Positions 30,401 to 37,563 of a stretch of DNA of 64,000 bases are shown piece after piece. Position 1 is the first letter of the stretch. Every line of letters starts with the position of its first letter. The stretch is taken from positions 4,092,001-4,156,000 of the forward strand of contig NZ_CP017141.1 of the NCBI RefSeq assembly GCF_001721645.1. Direction: 5' to 3'. The stretch is from Pedobacter steynii. Its GTDB lineage: Bacteria; Bacteroidota; Bacteroidia; Sphingobacteriales; Sphingobacteriaceae. A program made the position numbers and the translations under genes. The notes beneath the pieces are model-generated. The model was not told the origin of the DNA. It searched no databases and saw only the letters and a program-made list of their open reading frames with translations.

Positions 30401-33400
30401 AGGAGATCAGAATCCGATCACTGATGTGCTGTTCAACTATGTAGATTTTCATGTTTACGATGCTTTACAGGGTGCTGAACTGAATGAGGGTGGAGGGGCA
30501 GTTTTGTCAGATGGACCAGTTGCTGATCAGGGAGAAGGAGTTTCAGGAGAAACGCGGAACAACTCCTTATTTAACCTGAATGTAGACCGGACCGGCGGAG
30601 AACTGAAGCTTTCCTTATGTTACCAGAGTAATTTTGTGAGTGGAAGTACCGTGGAGCAGTTCATGAGTTATTACCATCGGGTACTGGAACTGATCTTAAG
30701 CAGTCCGGATTCTCCTATTGGTATGGGTTCAGTTTTATCTGTTCAGGAGCAGGAGCAATTGTTGTATGGGTTTAACGCTACAGCCGCTGTTTATCCGGCA
30801 GATCAAACAATTCTGGACTTATTTGTGGAACAGGTAGGGCGAAATCCAGAAGCAGTGGCATTGAGTGATGAGCAACGGAGCATGACTTATGAAGAACTTG
30901 ATCAGCACAGTTCTCAGTTGGCCAATTATCTCAGAAATCATGAGGTGACCTCAGGAAACCTAGTGCCGGTATATATGGATAGATCTGCAGAATTGATCGT
31001 TGTATTACTGGGCGTGATGAAAGCCGGGTGTGCTTATATTCCTATAGATCCCAGCCATCCAAAAGAACGGATTGAATATATTCTGGAAGACATCAGCGCC
31101 CCTCTGGTGATTACGGCTAATAGCACAGCAGCAGCTTTTGAAGACAGTACAATTAGAGTAATTAACATCGATCAGATTGAGGATAAGATTAGAAAAGAAG
31201 CTGCATTTTTAGCGTGTGAACTCCCCACTTCGAAAGCGCTGGTGTATATTATGTATACATCAGGCACTACCGGAAAACCAAAAGGGGTAATGATCGCTCA
31301 TCAGGCATTGTATAACTTTATCCTTTCAATGACTAGTCTGCTTGAGGCTTCTCGTAATGACTTGTTCTTAAGCCTGACAACTTTTAGTTTTGATATATCA
31401 TGCCTTGAGTTTTATCTGCCTTTATGTACTGGCGGACAGTTGGTCATTGCTTCAGTGCAAGCTTTATCAGATCCACAAATATTAATTGCAGACCTGGAAA
31501 AATTGCGTCCTGCTTATGTTCAGGCAACGCCATCGAGATGGCAGATGTTATTGGATGCGGGTTTGAAGTGTACAGGGAATACAAAGATACTTTCGGGCGG
31601 AGAAGCACTTACGGATAGGTTAAAGGACCAACTAGTACTAATAGCCAAGCAGCCAATCTGGAATTTATATGGTCCTACAGAAACGACCATCTGGTCCTCG
31701 TCGGCTCTGCTTAATTTGCAGGATAGAGTTAACATCGGTAAACCAATTGCTAATACCAGATTATACATTCTAGATAAAGACATGAATCTCCTGCCTCCCG
31801 GCGTGAACGGTGATTTGTATATTGGTGGAGATGGACTATCTCAGGGATACTATGGGAAGCCGGAGCTAACAAGGGAAAAGTTTATTAATTACCAGTTTTC
31901 AGCAGAGAAGGAAGAATTAATTTATAAAACCGGCGACATAGGGAAATGGCTTTCAAGCGGAAATATACAGCTTAGCGGCAGGGCAGATAACCAAATAAAA
32001 ATAGACGGATACCGAATGGAGGCCGCTGAAATAGAATATCAGCTTTTAGCGCTGGATCAGCTTAAAGAAGCTGTGGTGATGGCAAAGGAACACAATGGCA
32101 ATAAATTACTGGTTGCTTATCTGGTTACATCCCGGGAGATTGAAGATGAAGAAATCAGAACTCAATTGTTAAGATCATTGCCAATCTATATGGTACCTTC
32201 TTTGTTTATCCGATTAGAAGAGATGCCACAGACTGCAAATGGAAAAATCGATAGAAAATTACTTCCCGAACCGGTTTTAATGCTTTCCGGTTCGAGAGCA
32301 CACATTTCCCCAATTGATCAGATCGAAGAAAAGTTACTAGTGATATGGGGCGAAATATTAAGCATTGATTTACAGTTAATCAGCACTGATCGTAATTTCT
32401 TTGAAATGGGCGGGAACTCTGTTAAAGCAGTTCACCTGATGATTAGGATTCAGAAAGAATTTTCAAAGAAAATAGAGCTGAGGGAAATATTTACGTACAG
32501 TTCTATCTCGAAATTAGCTACCCTGATTAGGGAAAGTCTGACTATCAAAGATACCGGTATTCCAGTATTGGTAAAAGAAGGACCTTTCCTGGCATCAGCG
32601 GCACAAGAGAGAATATTCTATAAATACATAAGCCATAAAGAAAGCCTTGCCTATAATATTTCTGGCGCTTATTATCTGGAAGGACAGCCTGATCCGGCAA
32701 AGATTGAGCAGGTTCTACAGTTGCTCACCGATAGACATGAAGGCTTGAAAACGAGTTTCTATATGACAGTAGATGGTCTTATGCAACGAATAAATAAAGC
32801 TGTATCCGTTGGCTTACAATTCTTAAATGCAGCTAACATACATGAAGGTTTTGCAAAGTTTATAAAGCCATTTGATTTATCAGAAGGACCATTGGTTCGT
32901 TTTGGTCTTTTAAATCTGAAAGGAAGTGGTCAGGCTTTACTCTTTGACGTCCATCATATCGTTGCTGATGGCATTTCACTAAATATCCTAATGCAGGACT
33001 TTAAAACTATTTTTCAGGGTAATCCTTTAGATAAATTGAAATATAGTTACGTAGATTACGCCGCATGGCAACGTAGTAGCACTAGTACATTATCAAAACA
33101 ACGGGAATTCTGGAGGGATATGCTTTCAGGAGATCTTCCCTGGGTTGAACTGGCAGAGCATAATCATGATGTTCCGGATGAACTTACGGTGGCGAGAGTA
33201 CAGCTATTAACTGTTGACAATGAACTTTATACGGCGATAAAGAACTTTACAGTGTCAGCAAAGGTTTCTGATTTTATGTTTTTATTATCAGTGTATTACA
33301 TCTTGATATATAAAATGTCTGATCAAACCGATCTCATTATAGGTAGCGATTCGATCGGGAGAACGGATAGTGATCTCAGGAACGTGGTGGGAACTTTCGT

Positions 33401-33845
33401 AAACATTCTACCATTGCGAATAAATCTCGATGATGAAGAGCAATATCGTGAGTTTTTAAACAGACTAAGGGAAGTTGTCCTGGGAGCATTTGAAAACCAG
33501 GATTTTCAGTATGATGATATGGTGAGTATGATCAATTCCGGTAATCCGAATCCAAGGCCTTTGGTGAATATTCATTTTGCCTTTGCAAATTATATGGAAG
33601 GTAAAGCTGATTTCGAACTAGATGGCTTGAAATTTAAATCCGCTCAAATAGAGCGGGAAAAAACAACCCAGTACGATTTTAAATTAGAAGTTACGGAAAG
33701 AGATGACCAATTCCTGATTGAGTTCATTTACAGCAAGGCAATATACGATGACGAAATGATTGGGCTTCTCCTGAACTATTATCAGGCAATACTGAAGATA
33801 GTGCTGGAAAACGATCAGTTGAATATCGGAGATATTGAAATTTAA
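21435..33845 (+). CDS. NRPS subunit: dock-C-A-T-E-C-A(Thr)-T-C-A(Gly)-T-C
   Basis: A 4136-residue subunit, the largest here. The start is placed at ATG 21435, ten bases after the previous stop; a TTG at 21414 would overlap that gene and is less likely. Approximate residues: TubC-type docking domain 10-67; LCL condensation 85-515 (HHIACDG near 217); adenylation 540-1020 (code DIATIAGVYK); carrier (GGDSI near 1066); epimerisation 1115-1555 (HHLVIDGVSW near 1249); DCL condensation 1575-2010 (HHIILDG near 1720); adenylation 2041-2540 (Thr); carrier (GGDSM near 2580); condensation 2655-3095 (HHAIIDG near 2792); adenylation 3124-3614 (Gly); carrier (GGNSV near 3660); terminal condensation 3715-4130 (HHIVADG near 3841). 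It ends in a C domain whose A-T partners start the NRPS gene at 37564. Codon use is distinctive from about 27.5 to 30.8 kb. Confidence 0.93.
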   Translation: MIKELNISSDKTENIISLLGKAGKLGISIFLKEDKLMISTAKDTIIDQAFLGLIRSHKEEIKAFLSAESNSFQNDTSAEKIELINRAEGYQFPLSFAQEDLWFIDHFESSSHYHIPLVFRLSGEPVIETIAYALNLIVNRHESLRTIFIEKDGIPHQELLPEDCWKLYLDHDQTANLPKDYLETFIQAPFDLSSEHMLRAALCQVKPEEYFLTIVIHHIACDGWSIPLLIQELTEIYTAKTGGRLPLLPELKVQYADYAAWQRQTLTTEKIGAKLTYWETQLKSLSTLKLPEDFPRPAEQSTKGAKLFLKTDKVLTDKLRVLAKEQGVTMNMLLLSVFNVLLYRHTHQTDIAVGTPVANREQRELNTLIGFFVNTIVLRTRLNGEMVFEELLNEVKSLTLQAYRNQDVPFAKVVRKIQKQRDKSRSPLFQVMFVFQQQEDMKDLQMGDLNCSMVPYAYPVSRFDLTLSVNELPNNLEVVLEYCTDLFLPSTIAGMGAHYLRLLSAVSERTDIPIGQLEMLSVSEKVQLLTEFNDTAVNYSSTETVVDLFQQQVNANPQAIALVYEQTILSYIDLDVLSSQFAHYLLADNRFKKEGLIAVKLPRSEWLITVIMAILKGGAAYVPIDPDFPEERVDYILSDSKCDIIIDESVIKDFIIRKNDYSDKRPGAGVSQSDLAYIIYTSGTTGKPKGVMIEHGGIYNLAVGQISFLKLTDDDHVLQFAAATFDIFCAELFSTLAAGAKLCIPTRSMQLSMDDMKDFIRSHEITVATIPPSYQVLLVDHLSSLKTVISAGEIINIKLTELLQQRGVNVINGYGPTESSVYVTMSSDPIIEGYKSTIGKPLENVKIYILDENNQLAPVGVIGELCAGGIQVARGYLNRPDLTAEKFIPNPFDNEGGNCPVLYRTGDLARWLPDGNIEYAGRIDHQVKIRGYRIELGEIEAALERYEPIKQAVVKIYADEQENKKIVAYVIAENELNESALYSHLKSILPQYMLPSLYVRLEEFPLTSSNKVDRLALPDPDMSSFSTKGYAAPTNPTEEKLAQLWSVLLNIKEVGIHTNFFEIGGDSIIAIQFVSRAKELGLTFRVKDVFDHQTISRLAEQLQQSNTTLNEQGVLEGHAFLLPVQKWFFEADFKCNDHFNQSILLNLNKNIDHSFLTECFDHLLNQHDALRFRYEDSEHSGTIQSYGNNRLVPDIRDLSGSNNFSDDVLSVCEFYQQKLSLEEGILIRMVFIKTPDQEEFNRLFLVTHHLVIDGVSWRILIDDLCTFLRDIVSGKRVDPGLKTTSYRQWGNLLHDYAKSAAIHTEFGYWKDALAGFVPLSTVQPDHNLNTHLRSDIRLQLSKSQTHRLLQKSNSAYHTEINDLLLCALTQVICDWAERKEFVLALEGHGRELLFEHADLSKTVGWFTTIFPVKLSMEDDESLSGLIIRLKEQMRSVPNKGIGYGVLRYLSEDAEKRKCLEVDFGQIIFNYLGNFDAAMNGNEFVNLASEYAGSNNSPANHNVNAMEVSINIAEGHLNLVWTYDVAIYSQSTIEFLVNRYHEYLNEIIDHCCSLSLPIKTPSDYGLTGVANHSSLDVFMKDKLNLEDIYTLSPLQNGMLFHSLYQKDSGAYIVQFACDFINGLVIDDFRNAWKQLIATHSILRTGFFYEVFESPVQCVFGDVELPLTIVDYSGLKGGALELALTNFLKDDSQRVFDLEQPPLMRISLILLAEHRVKMVWTNHHIILDGWSMSVLIREFLVLYKRLRSGRSLSDVDKVDYFKDLIAYQRKVSKADSERHWSQYLAQLKSPTLLPFIHQRVPRNKQLGNQVTQFVAEEHLTRGLHDFAKQQHLTLNTIIQGAWAYLLSRYTGTTQVVFGTTVSGRMAAIHHVEDRVGLYINTIPVCIGVENDLNIISWLRKIQEDHAVSTEYSHTPLADIRVITGFDEDFFDSLVVFENYPVSSITEAETDLKIENVHSQEQTHYSLLLCVKTDENLTIDFSYHSELLALETVQLMITHLTVLLDAIVNPHHETIADLNYMTAVEEERLLFGLNHSLVSYPENRTVVSYFEEQVKLYPDRIALVDQDVSLSYQVLDGLSNRLARVLRNAGVGRNSIVGLLTGRTQETVIGMLGILKAGGAYLPMDLDYPQDRISYLLEDSQAVLLLVTATDYLVSYDITTMVVQQVLEQDEISLEALPSENLAEDLCYVIYTSGTTGYPKGVLVEHRNVVRLFFHSDPLFDFGAEDVWTMFHNPYFDFSVWEMYGALLYGGKLVMIPKMVARDPGSYLSLLVSHGVTVLNQTPSAFYNLIEAESYAGLSPDALKLRYVIFGGEALKPLKLSGWYARYPDIALINMFGITETTVHVTYKLITEQEIGGNVSNIGTPIPTLSAYIFDPYQRLVPQGVTGELYVGGAGVSRGYLNRPELNASRFVPNPYRAEERLYRTGDLCRQQANGELEYIGRIDHQVKIRGYRIELGEIESRLLEHDQISDVVVLVREDHENNSSLCAYLVSTEELELSVIRSYLSGVLPDYMVPSHFVQVPFLPQTGNGKVDRDALPAPVPQDGSAYVAAESDLDIALSKLWSSVLQVAEVGLTSNFFSLGGDSMLALKLVSRINRDLGLKMSIADLFTYQCIGELSPRLVAVSPLSDEKEVVAGLLASYDILRSSFLESHPSVNGDDVSAVYPASDIQKGMLYHSMKERGLYHDQMVHVVRYPDHYLSLLDQAMGLLIEKHSILRTGFYQGEEELLQVVFTEGVADIRYQDLSELSSSAQEAFIRESLEQDKDEPFGLGEPGLFRLLVFRLEEGRSCVCLVCHHAIIDGWSEASLNTELHNTLMSLSADPEFRPAGLRHSYLDFVIDQHLASMDGRLQTYWQEALKDYKRFVFSSVEEVSEYRTHQSSLDGALLSGLNSWNLSSEVSVRSLCFSAFVYALYMLSYENDLTVGLVTNNRPALEDGDQILGCFLNTVPFRTSVPEQGSWLSFVQGINTKLNGQKEYERLSFSKIVSGLHEASGDQNPITDVLFNYVDFHVYDALQGAELNEGGGAVLSDGPVADQGEGVSGETRNNSLFNLNVDRTGGELKLSLCYQSNFVSGSTVEQFMSYYHRVLELILSSPDSPIGMGSVLSVQEQEQLLYGFNATAAVYPADQTILDLFVEQVGRNPEAVALSDEQRSMTYEELDQHSSQLANYLRNHEVTSGNLVPVYMDRSAELIVVLLGVMKAGCAYIPIDPSHPKERIEYILEDISAPLVITANSTAAAFEDSTIRVINIDQIEDKIRKEAAFLACELPTSKALVYIMYTSGTTGKPKGVMIAHQALYNFILSMTSLLEASRNDLFLSLTTFSFDISCLEFYLPLCTGGQLVIASVQALSDPQILIADLEKLRPAYVQATPSRWQMLLDAGLKCTGNTKILSGGEALTDRLKDQLVLIAKQPIWNLYGPTETTIWSSSALLNLQDRVNIGKPIANTRLYILDKDMNLLPPGVNGDLYIGGDGLSQGYYGKPELTREKFINYQFSAEKEELIYKTGDIGKWLSSGNIQLSGRADNQIKIDGYRMEAAEIEYQLLALDQLKEAVVMAKEHNGNKLLVAYLVTSREIEDEEIRTQLLRSLPIYMVPSLFIRLEEMPQTANGKIDRKLLPEPVLMLSGSRAHISPIDQIEEKLLVIWGEILSIDLQLISTDRNFFEMGGNSVKAVHLMIRIQKEFSKKIELREIFTYSSISKLATLIRESLTIKDTGIPVLVKEGPFLASAAQERIFYKYISHKESLAYNISGAYYLEGQPDPAKIEQVLQLLTDRHEGLKTSFYMTVDGLMQRINKAVSVGLQFLNAANIHEGFAKFIKPFDLSEGPLVRFGLLNLKGSGQALLFDVHHIVADGISLNILMQDFKTIFQGNPLDKLKYSYVDYAAWQRSSTSTLSKQREFWRDMLSGDLPWVELAEHNHDVPDELTVARVQLLTVDNELYTAIKNFTVSAKVSDFMFLLSVYYILIYKMSDQTDLIIGSDSIGRTDSDLRNVVGTFVNILPLRINLDDEEQYREFLNRLREVVLGAFENQDFQYDDMVSMINSGNPNPRPLVNIHFAFANYMEGKADFELDGLKFKSAQIEREKTTQYDFKLEVTERDDQFLIEFIYSKAIYDDEMIGLLLNYYQAILKIVLENDQLNIGDIEI
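21465..21635 (+). other. TubC-type N-terminal docking domain
   Basis: About 57 residues with the pattern LLGKAGKLGISIFLKEDKL followed by a helix ending SHKEEIKAFL. It matches TubC-type docking domains, which bind the C-terminal tail of the upstream subunit. It fits ordered transfer from the Ser carrier of the preceding protein. Confidence 0.75.
23059..24500 (+). other. Adenylation domain A4, unassigned (possibly aromatic)
   Basis: Code D, I, A (FDIFCAE), T (before IPPS), I, A (VISAGE), G, V, Y (NGYGPTESSVY), K: DIATIAGVYK. It shares T, I, A, V and K with the GrsA Phe code DAWTIAAVCK, but I do not recall an exact match. The A10 motif reads SSNKVDR (Gly replaced by Asn, Lys kept). The E domain that follows predicts a D residue. 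Confidence 0.5.
24790..26090 (+). other. Epimerisation domain E2
   Basis: Signature HHLVIDGVSW, EGHGRE and NYLGNFD mark an E domain. It is followed by a DCL-type condensation domain (SPLQNGMLFHS), consistent with a D residue from A4. Confidence 0.88.
27524..28274 (+). repeat. Copy 1 of a ~750-bp near-identical repeat (Thr A-domain first half)
   Basis: It aligns without gaps to 63250-64000 at a constant offset of 35726. Counting from 27536/63262, I find about 30 mismatches in 739 bases (about 96% identity), most at third codon positions, and none in the last 200 bases. The left edge falls in the C-A linker. Other A domains here are far less similar in DNA, so this pair reflects recent duplication or gene conversion. 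Confidence 0.9.
27556..29052 (+). other. Adenylation domain A5, predicted Thr
   Basis: Code D, F, W (FDFSVWE), N (before QTPS), I, G (VIFGGE), M, V, H (NMFGITETTVH), K: DFWNIGMVHK, the textbook Thr code exactly. The DNA of its first half is nearly identical to A12. Confidence 0.92.
30805..32277 (+). other. Adenylation domain A6, predicted Gly
   Basis: Code D, I, L (FDISCLE), Q (before ATPS), L, G (ILSGGE), L, I, W (NLYGPTETTIW), K: DILQLGLIWK, a known Gly code. Confidence 0.85.
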
Positions 33846-33929
33846 TGTTTCCTTAAAATTTACCAGTATAGAATATCCCTTCTTTTTAATGAATAACTAT
33901 TTTTTAGTAAACCTAGAATAAGCAGTGAC

Positions 33930-35558
33930 ATGGAAAAATTTTTGTTAAAACCCAATGTAGTTATAGAACCGTTATTTGACAGATGGTACGCCTGGCCACA
34001 TCTGATTTCTCCTGCAACAAGTGCAATGAACATTGTTGGAAGGCATTTGAAAATCATGAATTCCTATCTTCAATCTCCTAAAATGCACGAGGCAGCGGTC
34101 AAGAACCCAAAAATGCTGGGAGGGCCCTTTATGGATTTCCCTACAGAAAGAGTAGAGGATATTGCGCTGCTGAAAGCAAAAACCCTGGAAAAACAAAGTA
34201 AATCAATTCTGTTTGCAGAGGCGGTCCAGGAGTTGGACAGTATGCTGAAAACCAATGTTAGCGGAGGCTCTCTTGAACCATTGTATGAAAAAGTTCCTGA
34301 AATTCTCAAAGGATATGTTGAATTGGTTTATGATCTAAATAATAATCCTTCATTCCGTTTTTTTGAGCCACTGCTTTATCAAAGCGAGTTTTATAATAAA
34401 TCATCTCAAAGTATTGCCCTGTGGTCAACTTCAAATGATGAACGGCCTTTCTGTTTGAGCACTCCGCGTCTTGATGAACCAGGTGTTCTGCACCTCGATA
34501 TTCCGTTTGATCATCCCGGGATTGATCAGTTGAGTAAAATGAAAAGAGAACCAGGTTCCATTGATGAAATAGCTAAGGTGCTTGGGATAAATGATAAAGA
34601 CAGGGAACTGTTCGATTCTTTTTTTACCACCGAACCCTGTCAACCTTACGAAAAGTATAAAGGTTCAAAGGCGCGAATGAGGTATTTTGGGCATGCATGT
34701 ATCATGATAGAGACGGAAGATGTATGTGTCCTTACTGATCCGGTAATCAGTTATTATGGATACGAATCCAGCGTGGCCCATTTTTCTGATATTGATATTC
34801 CTGATGTGATCGATTATGTATTGATTACACACAACCATCAGGACCATATTTTATTTGAAACATTACTACCCCTACGTCATAAAATCAAAAATATAGTTGT
34901 TCCAAGAACTTCAAGTGGTGCATTACAGGATCCTAATCTTAAACTGATGTTTAAGAGTGCAGGATTTCATAATGTTATTGAAATAGATGAAATGGAAGAG
35001 ATTCAGTTGAAAAATGTAAAGATTACCGGGCTTCCATTTACCGGGGAACATAGTGATTTAAATATTAAATCGAAAGCATGTTTTCATGTAGCGATAGACC
35101 AGTTTACTTTTCTATTTGTTGCTGATTCCAGAATTCTGGAAGCAAAAATTTATGAGCATATACAAGCAATAATAGGAGATGTAGATGTTATTTTTCTGGG
35201 AATGGAATGTGATGGTGCCCCACTATCATGGTTATATGGTCCATTGCTGACGGAGAAGATTTCAAGAGAAAATGATCAATCAAGAAGACTTTCCGGCTGC
35301 GATTGTGAAAGAGGAATGCATCTGATCGATATTTTCAATCCGAAAGAAGCTTACGTATATGCTATGGGGCAGGAACCCTGGCTGGAATTTATAAGCAGTA
35401 TCAAATATACCGCTACCTCACATCCGATTGTTCAATCAGATATGCTGGTAGAATACTGTAAAAACAAAAATATCGTTGCGGAAAGATTATTTGGAGAGAA
35501 GGAACTATTTTATACTTATGATGAGCTTCAATTGAAAGAAAGCTATCAGTCAATTTAA
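33930..35558 (+). CDS. CmlA-type diiron beta-hydroxylase (metallo-beta-lactamase fold)
   Basis: A 542-residue protein. The N-terminal 240 residues form the family-specific helical domain (NVVIEPLFDRWYAWPHLISP at 9-28); the C-terminal part is a metallo-beta-lactamase fold with the metal motif HNHQDH (His301, His303, Asp305, His306), Glu373 in TGEHSDL and Asp399 in VADS. From memory, CmlA of chloramphenicol biosynthesis has ligands His305, His307, Asp309, His310, Glu377 and Asp403: the same spacing with a constant offset of four. CmlA's further ligand His432 has no His at the matching offset here (Asp428). CmlA uses a diiron centre and O2 to beta-hydroxylate an aminoacyl group bound to an NRPS carrier. 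The gene lies in the operon between NRPS subunits, so a beta-hydroxy residue in the product is expected. It is not an antibiotic-degrading lactamase. Confidence 0.85.
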   Translation: MEKFLLKPNVVIEPLFDRWYAWPHLISPATSAMNIVGRHLKIMNSYLQSPKMHEAAVKNPKMLGGPFMDFPTERVEDIALLKAKTLEKQSKSILFAEAVQELDSMLKTNVSGGSLEPLYEKVPEILKGYVELVYDLNNNPSFRFFEPLLYQSEFYNKSSQSIALWSTSNDERPFCLSTPRLDEPGVLHLDIPFDHPGIDQLSKMKREPGSIDEIAKVLGINDKDRELFDSFFTTEPCQPYEKYKGSKARMRYFGHACIMIETEDVCVLTDPVISYYGYESSVAHFSDIDIPDVIDYVLITHNHQDHILFETLLPLRHKIKNIVVPRTSSGALQDPNLKLMFKSAGFHNVIEIDEMEEIQLKNVKITGLPFTGEHSDLNIKSKACFHVAIDQFTFLFVADSRILEAKIYEHIQAIIGDVDVIFLGMECDGAPLSWLYGPLLTEKISRENDQSRRLSGCDCERGMHLIDIFNPKEAYVYAMGQEPWLEFISSIKYTATSHPIVQSDMLVEYCKNKNIVAERLFGEKELFYTYDELQLKESYQSI

Positions 35559-35621
35559 CATTGGCTTCCTATCGACCTACTATCCTGTTTTTTATATTAT
35601 CAATTTAACTAAAATAACCAT

Positions 35622-37478
35622 ATGTGTGGTATTTGTGGCTTTTTAAAATATGATGCGCGTGCAGACGGTAATGACAAAGAGATTATAGAAAGAATGACTC
35701 ATAAGCTCATTCATCGTGGTCCGGATGCTCAGGACACTTTGCTTTTTGAAAATGTAGTGTTTGGCTTTACGAGGTTAAGTATCATTGGTTTACAGGATGG
35801 GATGCAACCGTTGTACAATGAGGATGAATCTTTAGTGTTGATTTGCAATGGAGAGATTTTCAATTATATTGAACTCAAGGAGCAATTAGTCAAAAAAGGA
35901 CACCATTTTAGAACAACTACTGACATCGAAGTAATTCTTCATTTGTATGAAGAAAAAGGTGCAGATTTTTTAAATGAACTCAATGGTCAGTTTGCCTTTG
36001 CCCTATATGACAGGAAAAGAAAACTCCTGTTCTGCGCCAGAGATCAAATGGGAATCATCCCCTTCTTCTATACCCGCGTCAATCATACTTTTATTTTTGG
36101 TTCAGAAATAAAGGCGATTCTGGAACATCCCGAAGTGGCACGTGAAATCGATACCGTGGGGCTGGATCAGGTATTCACGTTTGCCGGGCTCATAAGTCCG
36201 AGAACTATGTTTAAGAATATTCACAGCCTGGAAAACGGACATTATCTGATTCTTGATGATAACGGAAATTTAAAAGATGTTGAATATTGGGATTTGATCT
36301 ATCCGGAAGGCGAAACCACATTTAATGGAAAAACAGAACATGATTATATCAGTGAACTGGAAGAGTTGTTTAATGAATCAGTTAAATTGAGGTTGAGGGC
36401 AGACGTTCCCAGTGGATTTTATTTAAGTGGTGGTCTGGATTCGTCTATGATTGCTATGAAGGTGAAGCAACAGGCTCCGGGGATCCTTAGGAAGGCTTTT
36501 TCAATTGATTTCGAAGATGCATTGTATTCTGAAGCAAAGTATCAAGACATTATTTCAAGGGAATGTGGATCTGTTCTGACAAAAAATATGTTTCCTTACA
36601 GTGATATCATTGAGCGGTTGAAGTTGTCAGTTTATCATAGTGAATGTCCGATTAAAGAAACTTATAATACGGCTTCTATGGCGCTATCAGAAAGTGTCAG
36701 GTCACATGACTTAAAAGTAATCTTATCAGGAGAAGGAGCCGATGAATTTTTTGCTGGTTACGTTGGGTACCGATTTGATAAGATGCGTTCAATGAACCTG
36801 ATAGGAAATGAAAGTACTGCAGCAGAGAAGGTAGTCAGAAACAAACTTTGGGGAGACGAAGATTTTTTCTATGAGCGAAATTTTACAGATTTTGACCTAT
36901 TGAAGAGAAACCTTTATTCAAAGGATTTAAACGACAGATACGATGAAACCAACTGTCTTAATTATCCGGTAGTAAATAAAGATCGCATTAAAAATAGAGA
37001 TGTGCTCAACAAAAGAGCTTACATAGATTATAAATTAAGACTAGTAGACCATCTTGTTGGCGATCACGGAGACCGGATGGCTATGGCAAATTCCGTTGAG
37101 GTCAGATACCCTTTTCTGGATAAAAATCTGGTTGAATATTCGGCTAAAATTCCGTCGGAATTAAAACTTAACGACTTTACAGAAAAATACATTTTACGAA
37201 AAATAGGAGAAAGCATCCTTCCGAAAAGTATTATGGAAAGAGAAAAATTTCATTTTATTGCACCTGGGAGTCCCTATTTGTTACAACAGAACTCCGCATA
37301 TATCAATGATCTTTTGTCTTATGACCTGATTAAAAGACAAGGATATTTTAATCCGGATGAAATTGAAAAACTTAAAGCCATATATAGCACCCCGGGCTTT
37401 GTTGTAAATGCCCCGTATGAAAGTGATTTGTTATCCACTGTCATCACTTTCGGAATGTTGCTGGAAACATTTATCTAA
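35622..37478 (+). CDS. asnB: Asparagine synthetase (glutamine-hydrolysing)
   Basis: A 618-residue protein starting MCGICGF, with Cys2 as the N-terminal amidotransferase nucleophile, LIHRGPDAQD and CNGEIFNY of the glutaminase domain, and the ATP-pyrophosphatase loop SGGLDSS at about 269-275 in the C-terminal synthetase domain; LSGEGADEFFAGY completes the synthetase signature. It makes Asn from Asp, Gln and ATP in the cytoplasm. The gene lies 63 bp after the hydroxylase gene and 85 bp before the next NRPS gene. With four Asn-type A domains on the same transcript, its likely role is precursor supply. Some cluster-borne AsnB homologues amidate carboxylates on other substrates, so tailoring is the alternative. 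Confidence 0.92.
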   Translation: MCGICGFLKYDARADGNDKEIIERMTHKLIHRGPDAQDTLLFENVVFGFTRLSIIGLQDGMQPLYNEDESLVLICNGEIFNYIELKEQLVKKGHHFRTTTDIEVILHLYEEKGADFLNELNGQFAFALYDRKRKLLFCARDQMGIIPFFYTRVNHTFIFGSEIKAILEHPEVAREIDTVGLDQVFTFAGLISPRTMFKNIHSLENGHYLILDDNGNLKDVEYWDLIYPEGETTFNGKTEHDYISELEELFNESVKLRLRADVPSGFYLSGGLDSSMIAMKVKQQAPGILRKAFSIDFEDALYSEAKYQDIISRECGSVLTKNMFPYSDIIERLKLSVYHSECPIKETYNTASMALSESVRSHDLKVILSGEGADEFFAGYVGYRFDKMRSMNLIGNESTAAEKVVRNKLWGDEDFFYERNFTDFDLLKRNLYSKDLNDRYDETNCLNYPVVNKDRIKNRDVLNKRAYIDYKLRLVDHLVGDHGDRMAMANSVEVRYPFLDKNLVEYSAKIPSELKLNDFTEKYILRKIGESILPKSIMEREKFHFIAPGSPYLLQQNSAYINDLLSYDLIKRQGYFNPDEIEKLKAIYSTPGFVVNAPYESDLLSTVITFGMLLETFI

Positions 37479-37563
37479 ATCAGTTCAAGAACATACTACT
37501 TGATTTTCCAGCCTTAAAACAAAAACAACGCAGTTCAAGCGATTACACTTTAATAAAAGAACC

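Noticed and set aside
33930-35558. Metallo-beta-lactamase as a resistance or self-protection enzyme
   Set aside because: Length, N-terminal domain and metal-ligand spacing fit CmlA-type hydroxylases, not hydrolases.
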